NCBI GenBank assembly: GCA_024449915.1
Contig: JAMZAV010000166.1
Coordinates: 682,001 to 746,000 of the forward strand
Length of the DNA stretch: 64,000 nucleotides
Direction: 5' to 3'
Source: Sweltsa coloradensis
Taxonomy: Eukaryota > Arthropoda > Insecta > Plecoptera > Chloroperlidae
Shown: positions 1-10,849 of the stretch, piece after piece
How the letters are laid out: every line of letters starts with the position of its first letter
How positions within the stretch are numbered: the first letter of the stretch is position 1
Notes under the pieces: model-generated
What the model saw: the letters and a program-made list of their open reading frames with translations, nothing else
Told to the model about the DNA's origin: nothing
Databases searched by the model: none
Program-made: the position numbers and the translations under genes

Positions 1-57
1 ATTTTTTCTCCAGTGTAGTGAGATGGAATCTTCGCTTCGCTCGCTACGCTCATCCAA
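1..57 (-). mobile_element. Terminal fragment of a GATGAGCG-family (type 1) element
   Basis: Reads, on the minus strand, the element start TTGGATGAGCGTAGCG followed by GAGCGAAGCGAAGATTCC and a T-rich stretch. The same end is seen at 26877, 35056 and 63813. Only the first ~57 bases lie in the window, so the rest of this copy is off the left edge. The small frames through it, which read as SLRSL-type peptides, come from the repeat itself and not from a gene. Confidence 0.75.
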
Positions 58-1190
58 ATAGTTATTGCTCATAAATAGACATCGGATTTATATGCAGATG
101 CATGTTTTGTTCCTGCATATGCAGACTACTGGAACTTCTACCTAATTCCATTTCACACAATTACGAATCTACAGTATTAATTTTATAGTGCATATAAATG
201 CATATATTGAAGGTTACTGCATAAAATTGATGTGTGTGCTTAAACCGGCATAAATCACAACATTTTATGATAAAATTGCATATATTTATTTTATTTTATG
301 AAAATATTTAAGGTAGAAGTGGTGGTGAATGGTGGGTCAGCAACGGAATAATGATTCCCCCCTGAAAGTGTGTTTCTTTGTCCAGACTTCCAGACATTAA
401 AAGATAATGATCAAATGACGAGGGAATTACAGGTCAACCCCCTCCCCCCCCTGCTGTGCATGCACAGCATTTCTTATACAAACATCTTCATTCTCTTTCT
501 TTTGTGGAAGTATGGTCTTGATTCTCAGAAGTGATTTTGTTCAATTGAATTTCCATCACAAGTAGAAGCAAGCCTTTTAGAGTTGAGGAATTTAAATCAC
601 AAAATGGCATGCCAAAAAAGTATCATTCAGTGAGGGTGGGGAGGAGAAAGAAAAATAAGATACTCACGTAATTATTATTTTTAAAGTTTTTGTTCCCATG
701 TGTTGTAGGGAAACGGGATTATTTCTATTCAGCAGGTAATTTATTTTGAGTGCATATTTTTTATTTTTAAGGATTTATTTGGGACTTTTTAATGGCATAA
801 ATGCATGCATATTTGGGGATTTTTAAGCGCATATAAATCCTATGTCTACTCATAAATATCACGTACCAGGTACCTAGTGACGTATAGAGCGTAAAAATGA
901 ATTCAGAATTAATTTTACTCGGCAATAAAATTATTGCAAGTTCTATAGTACAAACTAACGCCAATGCGACAAAATTCGCGAAAGTATAATTGCTATCAAT
1001 AAAAGACACGAAATTAGTAACCAGAACACACATTTCAGAAACTTTTAGCGCTTGAAACTTATTTTTTAACAAGTTACGAATTAAAAAATGAAACTTCGAG
1101 ACAGAACGACGAATGAAAGTAGTGGGATGATAAAGTCAATTTTTTCTTTTGGAATACTCCCGAGAAACGTTTTTAAAAAACTGAGCAATT
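58..1190. other. AT-rich DNA with no recognised gene
   Basis: No credible coding frame. Words such as gcataaatgcat and gcatataaat recur around 70-250 and 740-850, which hints at an old repeat, but no boundaries could be set. Confidence 0.5.
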
Positions 1191-1279
1191 ATGTAGAATG
1201 TATATCACACAACTTATACCACATGACAAAACAATCATTTTACTTTACAAAGAATATGTAGGAGTTATGAAAGAGAGAG

Positions 1280-1450
<171 letters not shown>

Positions 1451-1650
1451 ACTATCCATCTCCGCGGGGATCTATTCAGATCTACAATGCACCAACAATC
1501 CAGCTGTTACGAAGTTATAATATCGTTGGCGTACCCGGCACCTCCACCAAACTATCCATCTCTGCGGGGATCTATTCAGATCTACAATGCACCAACAATC
1601 CAGCTGTTACGAAGTTATAATATCGTTGGCGTACCCGGCACCTCCACCAA
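1451..1650. repeat. Two 100 bp direct tandem repeats ending in acccggcacctccacca
   Basis: The unit beginning actatccatctc at 1451 recurs at 1551 with a period of exactly 100 bases and almost no change (one clear substitution, ccgcgg versus ctgcgg). Each unit ends in acccggcacctccacca, a word found at other sites in the window. The near identity points to a recent duplication. It adjoins the (GA)n tract. Confidence 0.93.
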
Positions 1651-1777
1651 AATACTGTGTTCACTTTTTACATTGAGTGGTAGTTCACGAATGTTAAATT
1701 TTTATCGACGATATCCATCATATCATAAACCATTATTGCTGTTTATACTTTCACTTTATTTGACTCTTCTTTAAGCT
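1618..1777. repeat. Left copy of a ~160 bp dispersed direct repeat
   Basis: Starts at taatatcgttggcg and continues through acccggcacctccacca, actgtgttcactttt and tatcgacgatatcc to tttactttatttga. The same sequence in the same orientation lies at 5068-5228 with only a few differences. The two copies flank ~3.3 kb that contains the four-unit array. They could be terminal direct repeats of one composite insertion, or two copies of one short element. Confidence 0.9.
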
Positions 1778-1988
1778 ATGTTTCACTGCTGATTTTGTCT
1801 TCATATGTTTAGTGTTTAGGTATTTACGACCACGTATAGCTGGAGGAACATATACAATAATTACCACCCTAAGAAGCCTGGTTCTTCTGGGTCGCAATGT
1901 ATAAGTTCTCACAACTGTCGGCCACAACAATACGTCTGTTCATTTTATTATATTGTATGTTTTAAGTTTTTTTTCCTTTGTTATTCCT

Positions 1989-2171
1989 ACTAGGGAAACG
2001 CCAAAGTCGTTGTTAAACGAGTGAGAAGAGAGCCAAGTGTTGAGTACCCGGGAACATCCCCTTTCCTCCCCTATACCTAAGGCTAGATCAAGAACAGTAT
2101 GGGGAATGATACCGGGTACTCAACACATGGCTCACTCACACGTTTAACAACCACTTTGGCGTTTCTCTAGT
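1989..2171. repeat. Palindrome of array unit 1
   Basis: Left arm actagggaaacgccaaag... to tgagtacccggg is matched in reverse by ccgggtactcaacacatggc... to ctttggcgtttctctagt. Each arm is ~60-65 bases around a ~55 base centre with a C/T-rich part. The arms could pair as a long hairpin. The same structure is at 2678-2854 and 3973-4157. Confidence 0.9.
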
Positions 2172-2324
2172 TATTTAAATTGAACATTTAAAATGCGAAT
2201 CATGTTCAAAACGTATTAGCGTGAAACATTAACAAATTTCCAAGATAAAACAAAATCATCTAAGTTTTATTTCCCATTTAACACCCCTCAAAAATAATAT
2301 GTGGGTGTAAAAATATAAAAAAGT

Positions 2325-2398
2325 TCGAGTAAACGGGTATCGAACCCCAACCCTCCGTGCGGTAGGCTTAATGCTTACCACTGGGCCATGTCAGCCAG
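2325..2398 (-). repeat. tRNA-like SINE head (A and B boxes), array unit 1
   Basis: On the minus strand: tggcccagtggtaagc fits an A box, and ~35 bases later ggttcgatacc fits a B box. A T run (aacttttttatatttt) follows and would end Pol III transcription. Equivalent segments lie at ~3008-3080 (unit 2) and ~3631-3706 (unit 3). In unit 4 (~4406-4456) the B-box part is deleted. Being inside a repeat with degenerate arms, this is a tRNA-derived SINE relic and not a functional tRNA gene. Confidence 0.7.
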
Positions 2399-2677
2399 GT
2401 AGATCTCGTCCCGCTAGCTGCTACTAAACAAAATGCTATCGATATTTAAAAAATCACATTTTTATTTATTGTAGGATTAAATCGCAATGGATCTAGCTGA
2501 TTTTGTTAGCAGTTCTCAGTAAACTCGTACCGGATGTATGTTTAAAATTTCAGCCTAATCTGTTCAGCGGTTCGGCTGATTTTCGACGTACAGACAGACA
2601 GACAGACAGAATCACAGAATGAGGGCCGTTTGAGTTGAATGGAGACACTCGGTCGCTCCGCTCCCTCGTTTAATTAT

Positions 2678-2854
2678 ACTAGGGAAACGCCAAAGTCGTT
2701 GTTAAACGAGTGAGTGAGTGAGCCAAGTGTTGAGTACCCGGGAACATCCCCTTTCCTCCCCTATACCTAAGGATCTAGCCCATGAGGAATGATACCGGGT
2801 ACTCAACACATGGCTCACTCACTCGTTTAACAACGACTTTGGCGTTTCCCTAGA
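2678..2854. repeat. Palindrome of array unit 2
   Basis: Same foldback as unit 1, with arms from actagggaaacgcc to gagtacccggg and back to ctttggcgtttccctag. It includes an extra gtgagtga step relative to unit 1. Confidence 0.9.
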
Positions 2855-3972
2855 TATTTAAATTGAACATTTGAAATGCGAATCGTGTTCAAAACGTATT
2901 AGCGTGAAACATTAACAAATTTCCAAGATAAAACAAAATCACCTAAGTTTTATTTCCCATTTAACACCCCTCAAAAATAATATGTGGGTGTAAAAACATA
3001 AAAAAAAGTTCGAGCTAACGGGAATCGAACCTTAACCCTCCGTGTGGTAGGCTAAATGCTTACCAATAGGCCATGCAAGCCACGTAGAAGTGGTCCCGAT
3101 AGCTGCTACTAAACAAATGCTATCGATATTTTTAAAATCACATTTTTATTTATTGTAGGATTAAATCGCAATGGATCTACTTGATTTTGTTAGCAGTTCT
3201 CAATAATTTCGTACCGGATGTCTGTTTAAAATTTCAGCCCAATCTGTTCAGCGGTTCGGCTGATTTACGACGTACAGACAGACAGACAGATAGACAGACA
3301 GAATCACAGAATGAGAACCGTTCGAGTTGAATGGAGACACTCGGTCGCTCCGCTCCCTCGTTTAATTATACTAGGGAAACGCCAAAGTCGTTGTTAAACG
3401 AGTGAGTTAGCCAAGTGTTTTGACTTCTAAAACCGGACCGTCTGGTAACCTTACAGGAACTCACTCTGCTTGCCACAATAATTATTTAAATTGAACATTC
3501 AAAATGCGAATCTTATTCAAAACGTATTAGCGTGAAACATTAACAAATTTCCAAGATAAAACAAAATCACCTATTTTTTTTCCATTTAACACCCCTCAAA
3601 AATAATATGTGGGTGTTTAAATATAAAAAAGTTAGAACTGATGGGTACCGAACCCCATCCATCCGTGCGGTAGGCTGAATGGTTACCACTAGGCCATGCA
3701 GGCCACGTCAACCTCGTCCCGCTAACTGCTACGAAACAAATGCCATTGATATTACTAAAAATCACATTTTTATTTAATGTAGGCTTAAATCGCAATGGAT
3801 CAAGCTGATTTTGTTAACAGTTCTTAGTAAACTCGTACCGGATGTCTGTTTAAAATTTCAGCGCAATCTGTTCAGCGGTTCGGCTGATTTTCGACGTACA
3901 GACAGACAGAATCACAGAATGAGAGCCGTTTGAGTTGAATGGAGACTGTAAGTCGCTCCGCTCCCTCGTTTA

Positions 3973-4157
3973 ACTAGGGAAACGCCAATGTCGTTGTTAA
4001 ACGAGTGAGTGAGCCAAGTGTTGAGTAGCCGGGAACATCCCCTTTCCTCCCCTATACCTAAGGCTGGATCTAGCCTAGTATGGGGAATGATACCATACGG
4101 GGTACTATACACATGGCTCACTCACTCGTTTCACAACGACTTTGGCGTTTCCCTAGT
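3973..4157. repeat. Palindrome of array unit 4
   Basis: Same foldback, with a small inserted word (catacgg) near the centre of the right arm. In unit 3 (3370-3417) only the left part of this palindrome survives. Confidence 0.88.
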
Positions 4158-4161
4158 TGAG

Positions 4162-4221
4162 TCACTCGGGACACCGGTACAAGTGTTCTGACTTCTAAAA
4201 CCGGTCCGTCTGGTCACCTTA
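4162..4221 (-). mobile_element. Fragment of the ACCGGT/CCCGGTA repeat family inside array unit 4
   Basis: Contains gggacaccggtacaagtg and ccggtccgtctggtcacc, which match in order the longer copies at 54800-54946 and 61997-62124. Part of it (acttctaaaaccgg...) is also in unit 3 at ~3421-3461 but not in units 1 and 2. The insertion therefore probably predates the duplication that made units 3 and 4. Confidence 0.7.
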
Positions 4222-5067
4222 TTTAAACTGGAACTCACTCTGCAACAATAATTATTTAAATTGAACATTCAAAATACGAATCGTGTTCAAAACGTATTCG
4301 CGAGAAACATTAACAAATTTCCAAGATAAAACAAAATCACCTAATTTTTATTACCCATTTAACACCCCTCAAAAATAATAAGTGGGTGTAAAAATATAAA
4401 AAAAGTTCTAACCTCCGTGCGGTAGGCTAAATGCTTACCACTATGCCATGCCAGCCACGCAGATTTCGTCCCGCTAGCTGCTACTAAACAAATGCTATCG
4501 ATATTTAAAAAAATCACATTTTGATTTATTGTAGGATTAAATCGTAATGGATCTAGCTTATTTTGTTAACAGTTCTCAGTAAACTCGTACCGGATGTCTG
4601 TTTAAAATTTCAGCGAAATCTGTTCAGCGGTTCGGCTGATTTTCGACGTACAGACAGACAGAATCACAGAATGAGAGCCGTTTGAGTTGAATGGAGACAC
4701 TCGGTCGCTCCGCTCCCTCGTTTAAATTAAGTTATGATTTTGTATTTATTATTTATATTAATTTACTGTGAGACAAAGTGGAACTGGAAGGTGGTGAGAT
4801 AAAAGTGGGGGAGAAGAAACAAGAATGCGTGATTGAAGGTGGAAGGCGGAGTGAGGATATGACAGGCTTGGCACGCCTGTGTTTTATTAAAAAAACTTTA
4901 AGCCTTAAAAACGGGCGACCATAGCTATCCCTCGACTCTGACCCAACTTAAGTTGGAAATAGGTGAATTGAAATATTTAGATTCATTAGATTTTATGCAA
5001 TGCACATTTGTGTAAGGTTGAGTGTATAGTTACAACAGCATCAATGCGCGACGCGCGAATAACGAAT

Positions 5068-5228
5068 TAATATCGTTGGCGTACCCGGCACTTCCACCAA
5101 AATACTGTGTTCACTTTTTACATTGAGTGGTAGTTCACGAATGTTAAATTTTTATCGACGATATCCATCATATCATAAACCATTATTGCTGTTTATACTT
5201 TCACTTTATTTGAAACTCTTCTCTAAGC
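5068..5228. repeat. Right copy of the ~160 bp dispersed direct repeat
   Basis: Matches 1618-1777 in the same orientation from taatatcgttggcg to tttcactttatttga. The tRNA-Ala-like word here is acccggcacttccacca, one change from the left copy. Confidence 0.9.
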
Positions 5229-5301
5229 TAAGTCTTATTTTATTGTTTTCAGTTCATGTAATATTTAATTTTAGGTTATGATCTTAATAATTATTTCAAA
5301 G

Positions 5302-5482
5302 TAAATAAAAATAAATAAACAAATAAATTGTATTTAGAGTCTACCCACTCAGTTATATAACTGATTTTCAGTGGGGGACAGTAAATCAAAGCGACCAAGC
5401 CAACCCTGTAGGCCCCGACGCAATCGACGAGTGAGCGATAACCAACCAAATATCGATATTTTATAATGGGAAATATAGCAAT
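5302..5482 (-). mobile_element. SINE family A, 3' part only
   Basis: Holds the A-family 3' block (acccactcagttatataac, cagtgggggac, aagcgaccaagccaaccc, caatcgacgagtgagcg) and the AAAT-type tail, read on the minus strand. It stops at tatagcaatc, so the tRNA head is missing. It is closely similar to the copy at 5962-6395 and to the tail at 26177-26489. Confidence 0.88.
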
Positions 5483-5551
5483 CTTTTCGCTTCTCGTTAC
5501 AGAAACGAGTGAAGAACGCCTTAGTAAAAACCTTAAGTCATATTGAAGGTG

Positions 5552-5622
5552 ACTAGTATCGAACCCCGAGTCTCCCGAATCAGAGTCTCGCGCTTTGCGC
5601 TAGACCTATATCTGTCGGTATG
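5552..5622 (-). mobile_element. SINE family B, tRNA-like head only
   Basis: On the minus strand: accgacag..., ggtctagcgcaaagcg, gactctgattcg, then ggggttcgatactag as a B-box-like site. This aligns with the head at 60543-60610. The body of family B is not visible next to it. Confidence 0.6.
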
Positions 5623-5940
5623 TCTTTGTCATACCGACGACTAAAAATAGCTTTTTAGAGCTTATTTGTTCACACCCTCGCATACCCATACTCAAGCTCG
5701 CAATAATCTCATCACCAAATTATTTTCGATAGTGAATTACTGTCAATGTGTACTAATTATTTCGCTTAAGTATAAATTTATTTTTAGTACACGTTATTAC
5801 ATTTTCAAATTTAAATTGTTCAAGTGTATTTTGTACCTTTTAGTAAAGAAATTGTTGAATAGTTTGCTCAATAAGGACATAAAAGAGGAAGTCTATAACC
5901 CTACACCATTGAGTATAGAATCTCTACACTGGCTGTCATC

Positions 5941-6605
5941 AACTACAGACAGTGTTGGCTCAAATAAATAAATAAATGAATACATTTTATTTAGAGTCTG
6001 CCCACTCAGTTATATAACTAATTTTCAGTGGGGGACTTTAAATCAAAGCGACCAAGCCAACCCTGTAGGCCCCGACGCAATCGACGAGTGAGCGATAACC
6101 AATCAAAGATCGATATTTTTAATAGGAAATATAGCAATCAGTGGTATGGACAGTGCGAACACCCGCGGATCTACGCCAGAATCAACAAGGCCGATTCAGA
6201 ACAACTCTGAAATTTATTATGTGCTTCGTTGCTAGGACGGCTCCAAAGTCACCGTTTACAAACTCCTAAGACAAGAACTGATGGACTTAAGTCCAAATCA
6301 GAAGTTAAAAAACTTCTGACTTAAGCGGGAATCGAACACTGGACCTTCTGCATTGGAAGCAGATACGCTAACCACAAGACCAACGAGCCACACAACAAGA
6401 CCAACGAGCCACACAAATGTAAAACGCGAATCTCGGATTCTGAAAGTCAAGGGTTGAAACCCCGTCAAGACTGGGAATCCTGACTGAAGGGATTACCCGA
6501 GGTTTTCTTAAGACATCAATGCAAATAAGCCCTCAGACATCCCTTCACAATTGTGCTAACTCCAATATACATAAAATCCATGAAGAGGGGCATGCATTGC
6601 ACCCT
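5941..6605 (+). mobile_element. SINE family B copy, split by a family A SINE
   Basis: The left piece (5941-5963) reads cagacagtgttggctcaa, the head of family B as at 60546. Family B resumes at ~6405 with gcgaatctcggattctg, aagggttgaaacccc and ctgactgaagg, and ends near gaagaggggcatgcattgc. A family A SINE lies between the two halves, so insertion of A into B is the simplest reading. B boxes and downstream words match 60543-60780 and, more weakly, 18665-18840. Confidence 0.7.
5962..6395 (-). mobile_element. Full-length tRNA-Gly-like SINE, family A
   Basis: On the minus strand it starts gttggtcttgtggttagcg (A box), then ctgcttccaatgcag (an anticodon-arm-like stem with TCC in the loop, as in tRNA-Gly) and tgttcgattcccgc (B box). 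A ~330 base unique body and an ATTT-repeat tail follow. Length is ~430 bases. On the opposite strand a ~60-codon frame is open here and at 26246-26428. Since the copies are near identical, that is expected by descent and is not evidence for a protein. A 20 base duplication of acaagaccaacgagcca at 6373-6413 lies at the head end. Confidence 0.9.
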
Positions 6606-8548
6606 GGTCCTCGTCAAACTGAAAACATGAATTACTGTTACAATTTAGATTTACAAAATTTGTGTTACAATTTAGATTTACAACCTAAATAAATAAAACG
6701 TTTTAATTTGTCTCACAAGTGCAAATACGTTTGTTTTTCCAATACCGAATAAACATCGTAGGTGGAAATTAATTCCACTTAAATGTTGACCCACATACGT
6801 GAAACGTGGTTTATCACAAAACATCTGTGTTGTAAGCATAAAATGTTTGTTTAGAGAAAACACATTTCGTTTATAATAGTGTTCAATCTTCATAGAGTTG
6901 CCACTTTCCTAATGAGATTTGTCCAGCACGCCATTTTCAAGCGGGGTGTATAAAAAGTGCAAAGTTGGTCGAATTATTTACAGTCATTTGTTCTAGAAGA
7001 TTAAAATGTATTGATTTTCTTGATTTTTTGTATACAATTCAAAACACGTTTTGTAGTATGTACCCTATTCATCTCGAAAAGCAAGCGAGAACTTGGCAGT
7101 AGAGGGATGGACGTCCATGGATTGAAAGAATAATTGTGAGAACATCCCAATATTTTTTATTTTTATGAATGATGATTATAAATATATTGCAGTCCTCCAT
7201 GAAACTATAAAACAAAATTTTAAATACAAAAAGTTAATAATTTGAGGAAAAATTTGTTTTTAAATATCACTTGATTTTTGATTTTAAATTTTTGTTATGA
7301 ACATATTCAAACTTATATATTCTAAGGGCTCTAGAATATCATACAGGGTCTCGTACTGATGTTATCACGTGCATGGTTTATTGGGGGTGAACGAATAATA
7401 TTGCTACACTTTACAATGTACAATTTATAAATTCAATAAAAATAACAATAAAAACTTGATTTTGTATCATAAAAATCTCAATAAACTTCATTGTAATGGA
7501 ATTTACATTACTATCCGTGTTTGTTGGTATTTAAAAATGCTTCAAAATTATTTATGTCGCGTAAAAAGCTTTTAAAATACGAAAATGATAAAACGCCACA
7601 AGGCAGCTATTTACTCCGTTTGCAGAATGGAATGTTCAATTGCGGTTATTCTGGAAATTCTTTTAAAACGAGGAAACATTGGGACGTTTATACGTCACCA
7701 AATAAACAACACAACTTGCCCTATTGTTTGTTTGCCAAAACCACTACGTATAATATAGATTACGTGTTTTTTCTAAACATTTTTTAAGACCAGTTTGAAC
7801 GATAAAAGTATATTAATAAAAACATAACGTTTTGTGCGTTTCGCACACTGGGGAGGGGGAAAGAAATCGAAAAATACCGTAGGCGTAAGTAAAATACATA
7901 AAGTTTTAATTTTGTATGACCTTAAAATCCAATTCGCTCAATCGATATCCAACTGAATATAACAACTATTTAAAACAGGGAGACGTCGAAACGTCAAGCG
8001 CGCAATTACACAGGTATGTGCAATTACGAGGTACATAATGTCCCGAAAACCGTCGAATATTAGCATGAATTACGTCTTCGTTTTGTGTATATCTGGATCA
8101 GGAAATAAGTCTAACAAGTAAAAGTATTTTGAATACATTGTTTTGAATAATTTTGTTGAAGAACAATGATAAAAATGGTTTATTTACCAACAATGACCTG
8201 ATTCGGCTCTACCAGGAACTGAGTTCAAAACTACTGACGTGCACGCGGCTGTGCTCCAACTTGGTCCGGAGTTGCCGATGCAGGAAATTCAATTCATAGT
8301 TACACCAAGTTATGTCTATGATTGACATAATTACGCTGGGAGTTCTGTGTTTAGTTGGCGCGCCTTGGAGACACAAGTTTAGCTCAGTTGATAGTAAGTT
8401 GGTTATACATGAAGTATGCAAACTGCAACATGTCTGATTTAATTAGTCAACTTTAAAACTCCGCCTATCTTCGGATGAAGAGTAATTTACTTATTTATTA
8501 TTATTTATTATTTGTTCCACAACACATTTATTAATTTTATTAATTAAT
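6606..8548. other. No gene recognised
   Basis: AT-rich. Frames such as 7521-7787 (88 codons) and 6678-6893 show no family motif and have the composition of the surrounding DNA. Confidence 0.5.
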
Positions 8549-8608
8549 TTACCCACTCAGTCATATAACTGATTTCCAGTGGGGGACATTAAACCAAAGC
8601 GACCAAAT
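8549..8608 (-). mobile_element. SINE family A, 3' tail fragment
   Basis: Contains acccactcagtcatataac, ccagtgggggac and aaagcgaccaa, the last ~60 bases of family A before its tail. The adjoining taattaatt could be a decayed tail. Confidence 0.8.
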
Positions 8609-10429
8609 TAAAATAATGTGTCACGAGGTTGGGGGAAATGAGCATAGTATTATTATGAGCATAATTATCTCCAAACACATAGTGACTGCCAATCTTATAC
8701 CTTGTAATCGATTCATACAAGGTTTTATGTTTAATGCATATAGTACCCGGTAAATATCCAATTATTACATTGTTCTAAAACTAACACAAAAACACCCGTA
8801 AAACTATTGACCATGGTCACACACTCTTTTAGTGAATATTCGAGCCACACACTAACACGTGATCATGGTCATTTGTTGTACAGGTGACTTGTATTACAAT
8901 ACTAAAATAATACAGAAATACTATAAATACAGAAAAATACCCAAATATAAAATAGTTGCAACATATAATGCCCAAAAATATTAAATTGCTCGTCTAATTC
9001 TCAATTACCATGTTACTCAGCCTAATCAAAATTACACACCCATGGTGAAGTTTTATAAATATAATTATATAAAGTAATATTGATAATGTGATTGTGAATA
9101 ACAATAAATATAACGCATAAGAATAGGTATACTTCTTAAAAAATTTAAAATAAAATAAAAAGCAAACAGTAAAAGAGAGTAGAAAAGGTATTTTGCAACA
9201 TTATGGACGCGGGGGAGCTGGGGAGCTGGGGGAGAGATACTGGCGATTTAATTTGTTTACGTTATTAATTATCTCGAGAAAATATTGGAAAATAAAATAA
9301 GGATGTGACATAGATACTGAAAAGTAAAGTTACATTGTCAGTCTAACAGAAACTTTTTTACTGCCATCATTTGCTCGTTAACATTTAATCACGACAATCC
9401 TCTTATCAGATCGAACAGCTTTACAACTTGAACTAGAGCTCTGCTTCCAGGTTTCTATGCCGCATTTAAGTTCTACTGAACACCCGTCACCGTTGATTGT
9501 TGATTGAATCTGAGATTTGTAGGGAGATCAAAGATTTACAAGAGAGCGAGATTTTGTCAGGTTGCTTTTAGTAGGCCCTACCCGCTGACATTTGCTCATG
9601 GACAGACTTGTGATATCATAACATTGCTTGTTAGCAAATACAAATAAGTCAATCAAATTGGGCTTACAAGCATCATAATACCATTTTACCCCTTCTTGTT
9701 CTTATAACGACATATTATTGGACACACACGACATATTTAGAGGGCCAAATGTGTAGTAAAAGACTAATCTCTCTAGGCTGGAAGAAAGACCACTGTGAAA
9801 AGATATTTAACTTTATTTTAGTCAGTGGAATAAAAGAGTTCGACTATTATATTATGCATTGTTAATTACCTAAAAAGTGACAACTATTTCGCGTGTAATA
9901 TGTAGACCGGCACTTAAACTTCTTAAGAAATTGAGAAAAATATTTAGAGTGGCAATTACATTTCGTGAAGAAATTGAGAAGAATCTTTATATTATTATGT
10001 GATTCAATATTTACTATGTAAATTTCAAATTTCGATTGAGAATGCATAAGATACGAGTACACTGACAATTCAATGCATAACTGATAAATCGTGTCCCGTA
10101 CAAACAGCAATTTTCTTCTAAACCAAAGAAACATTATCAGTCCTGGCCAGGGTAATCTGGATAGATTAAAGGACATCCGGGCTCTATTCTCATTATCCAC
10201 AATCCTCATAAAGGGGTTTCCTTTTCAAAGGATTTCCTTTCGTGAATTAATTCCGTTAACAATTGCATCGAGACCCATGCATAATCAATGAACCTCGTGT
10301 TTGATGTACCTGCACACGAGCCAGTTTGGCTAGTGCACTGTGTACATACATGCATTGCAGCTTATTAAAACAAGTCCAAATTTACACCAAATAACAATTT
10401 GTGAATAAACAAACATAATTTACCCGATT
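8609..10429. other. No gene recognised
   Basis: AT-rich single-copy-looking DNA. A short purine-rich direct repeat (gggggagctggggagctggg) is near 9211. No coding or tRNA-like signal. Confidence 0.5.
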
Positions 10430-10847
10430 CTGTTGGTCTTGTGGTTAGCCTATACCTGCTTCCAATGCTGAAAGTTCAGGGTTCGATTCCCGCTAAAGTC
10501 AGAAGTTTTACTTCTGATTTGGACTTAAGTCCATCAGTTCTTGTCTTAGGAATATGAAAACGGAAACTTTTGAGCCGTCCTAGCAACGAGGCACATAATA
10601 AAGTAAAGTTGTTCTGAATCGGCTTTGTTGATTCTGGCGTTAATCCGCGAATGTTCGCACTGTCCATACCACTGATTGCTATATTTCCTATTAAAAAATA
10701 TCGATGTTAGGTTATATCGCTAACTCGTCGATTGCGTCGGGGCCTACAGGGTTGGCTTGGTCGCTTTGGTTTACTGTCCCCCACTGAAATCAGTTATGTG
10801 ACTGATTAGGTGGACTCTACATACGGATTTATTTATTTATTTATTTA
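10430..10847 (+). mobile_element. Full-length tRNA-Gly-like SINE, family A
   Basis: Begins gttggtcttgtggttagcc (A box), then cctgcttccaatgctg (anticodon arm) and agggttcgattcccgc (B box at ~10479). The family body follows (gccgtcctagcaacgagg, cactgtccataccactg, cgattgcgtcggggcc, cagggttggcttggtcg, tcccccactgaaatcag), ending in a clean (ATTT)n tail. It is the most complete copy and can serve as the family reference. The minus-strand frame at 10476-10667 lies wholly within it. Confidence 0.93.
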
Positions 10848-10849
10848 AA

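Larger units (their letters stand above)
1989..4725 (-). mobile_element. Head-to-tail array of four 603-752 bp non-autonomous elements
   Basis: Units start at 1989, 2678, 3370 and 3973 (word actagggaaacgcc), with lengths ~689, 692, 603 and 752. On the plus strand each has: a palindrome (truncated in unit 3), an AT-rich block, a minus-strand tRNA-like segment, a stretch with ttcagcggttcggctgat and (ACAG)n typical of LINE 3' tails, and a close at ggtcgctccgctccctcg. Read on the minus strand, a unit runs from a GAGCGGAGCG-rich start to a CCTAGT end, as in the GATGAGCG families. This suggests rolling-circle (Helitron-like) non-autonomous copies; the tandem layout is seen directly. Small open frames inside are not genes. 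Confidence 0.75.

Noticed and set aside
2325..2398. Functional tRNA gene on the minus strand
   Set aside because: Repeated in four array units, arms do not pair well, and one copy lacks the B box.
6028..6210. 60-codon frame conserved with 26246-26428
   Set aside because: Both lie inside copies of SINE family A, so similarity comes from repeat descent. The strand is also opposite to Pol III transcription.
10479..10493. Functional tRNA-Gly gene at the A/B box site
   Set aside because: The sequence continues into the SINE body and the acceptor stem does not pair, so it is a SINE head.
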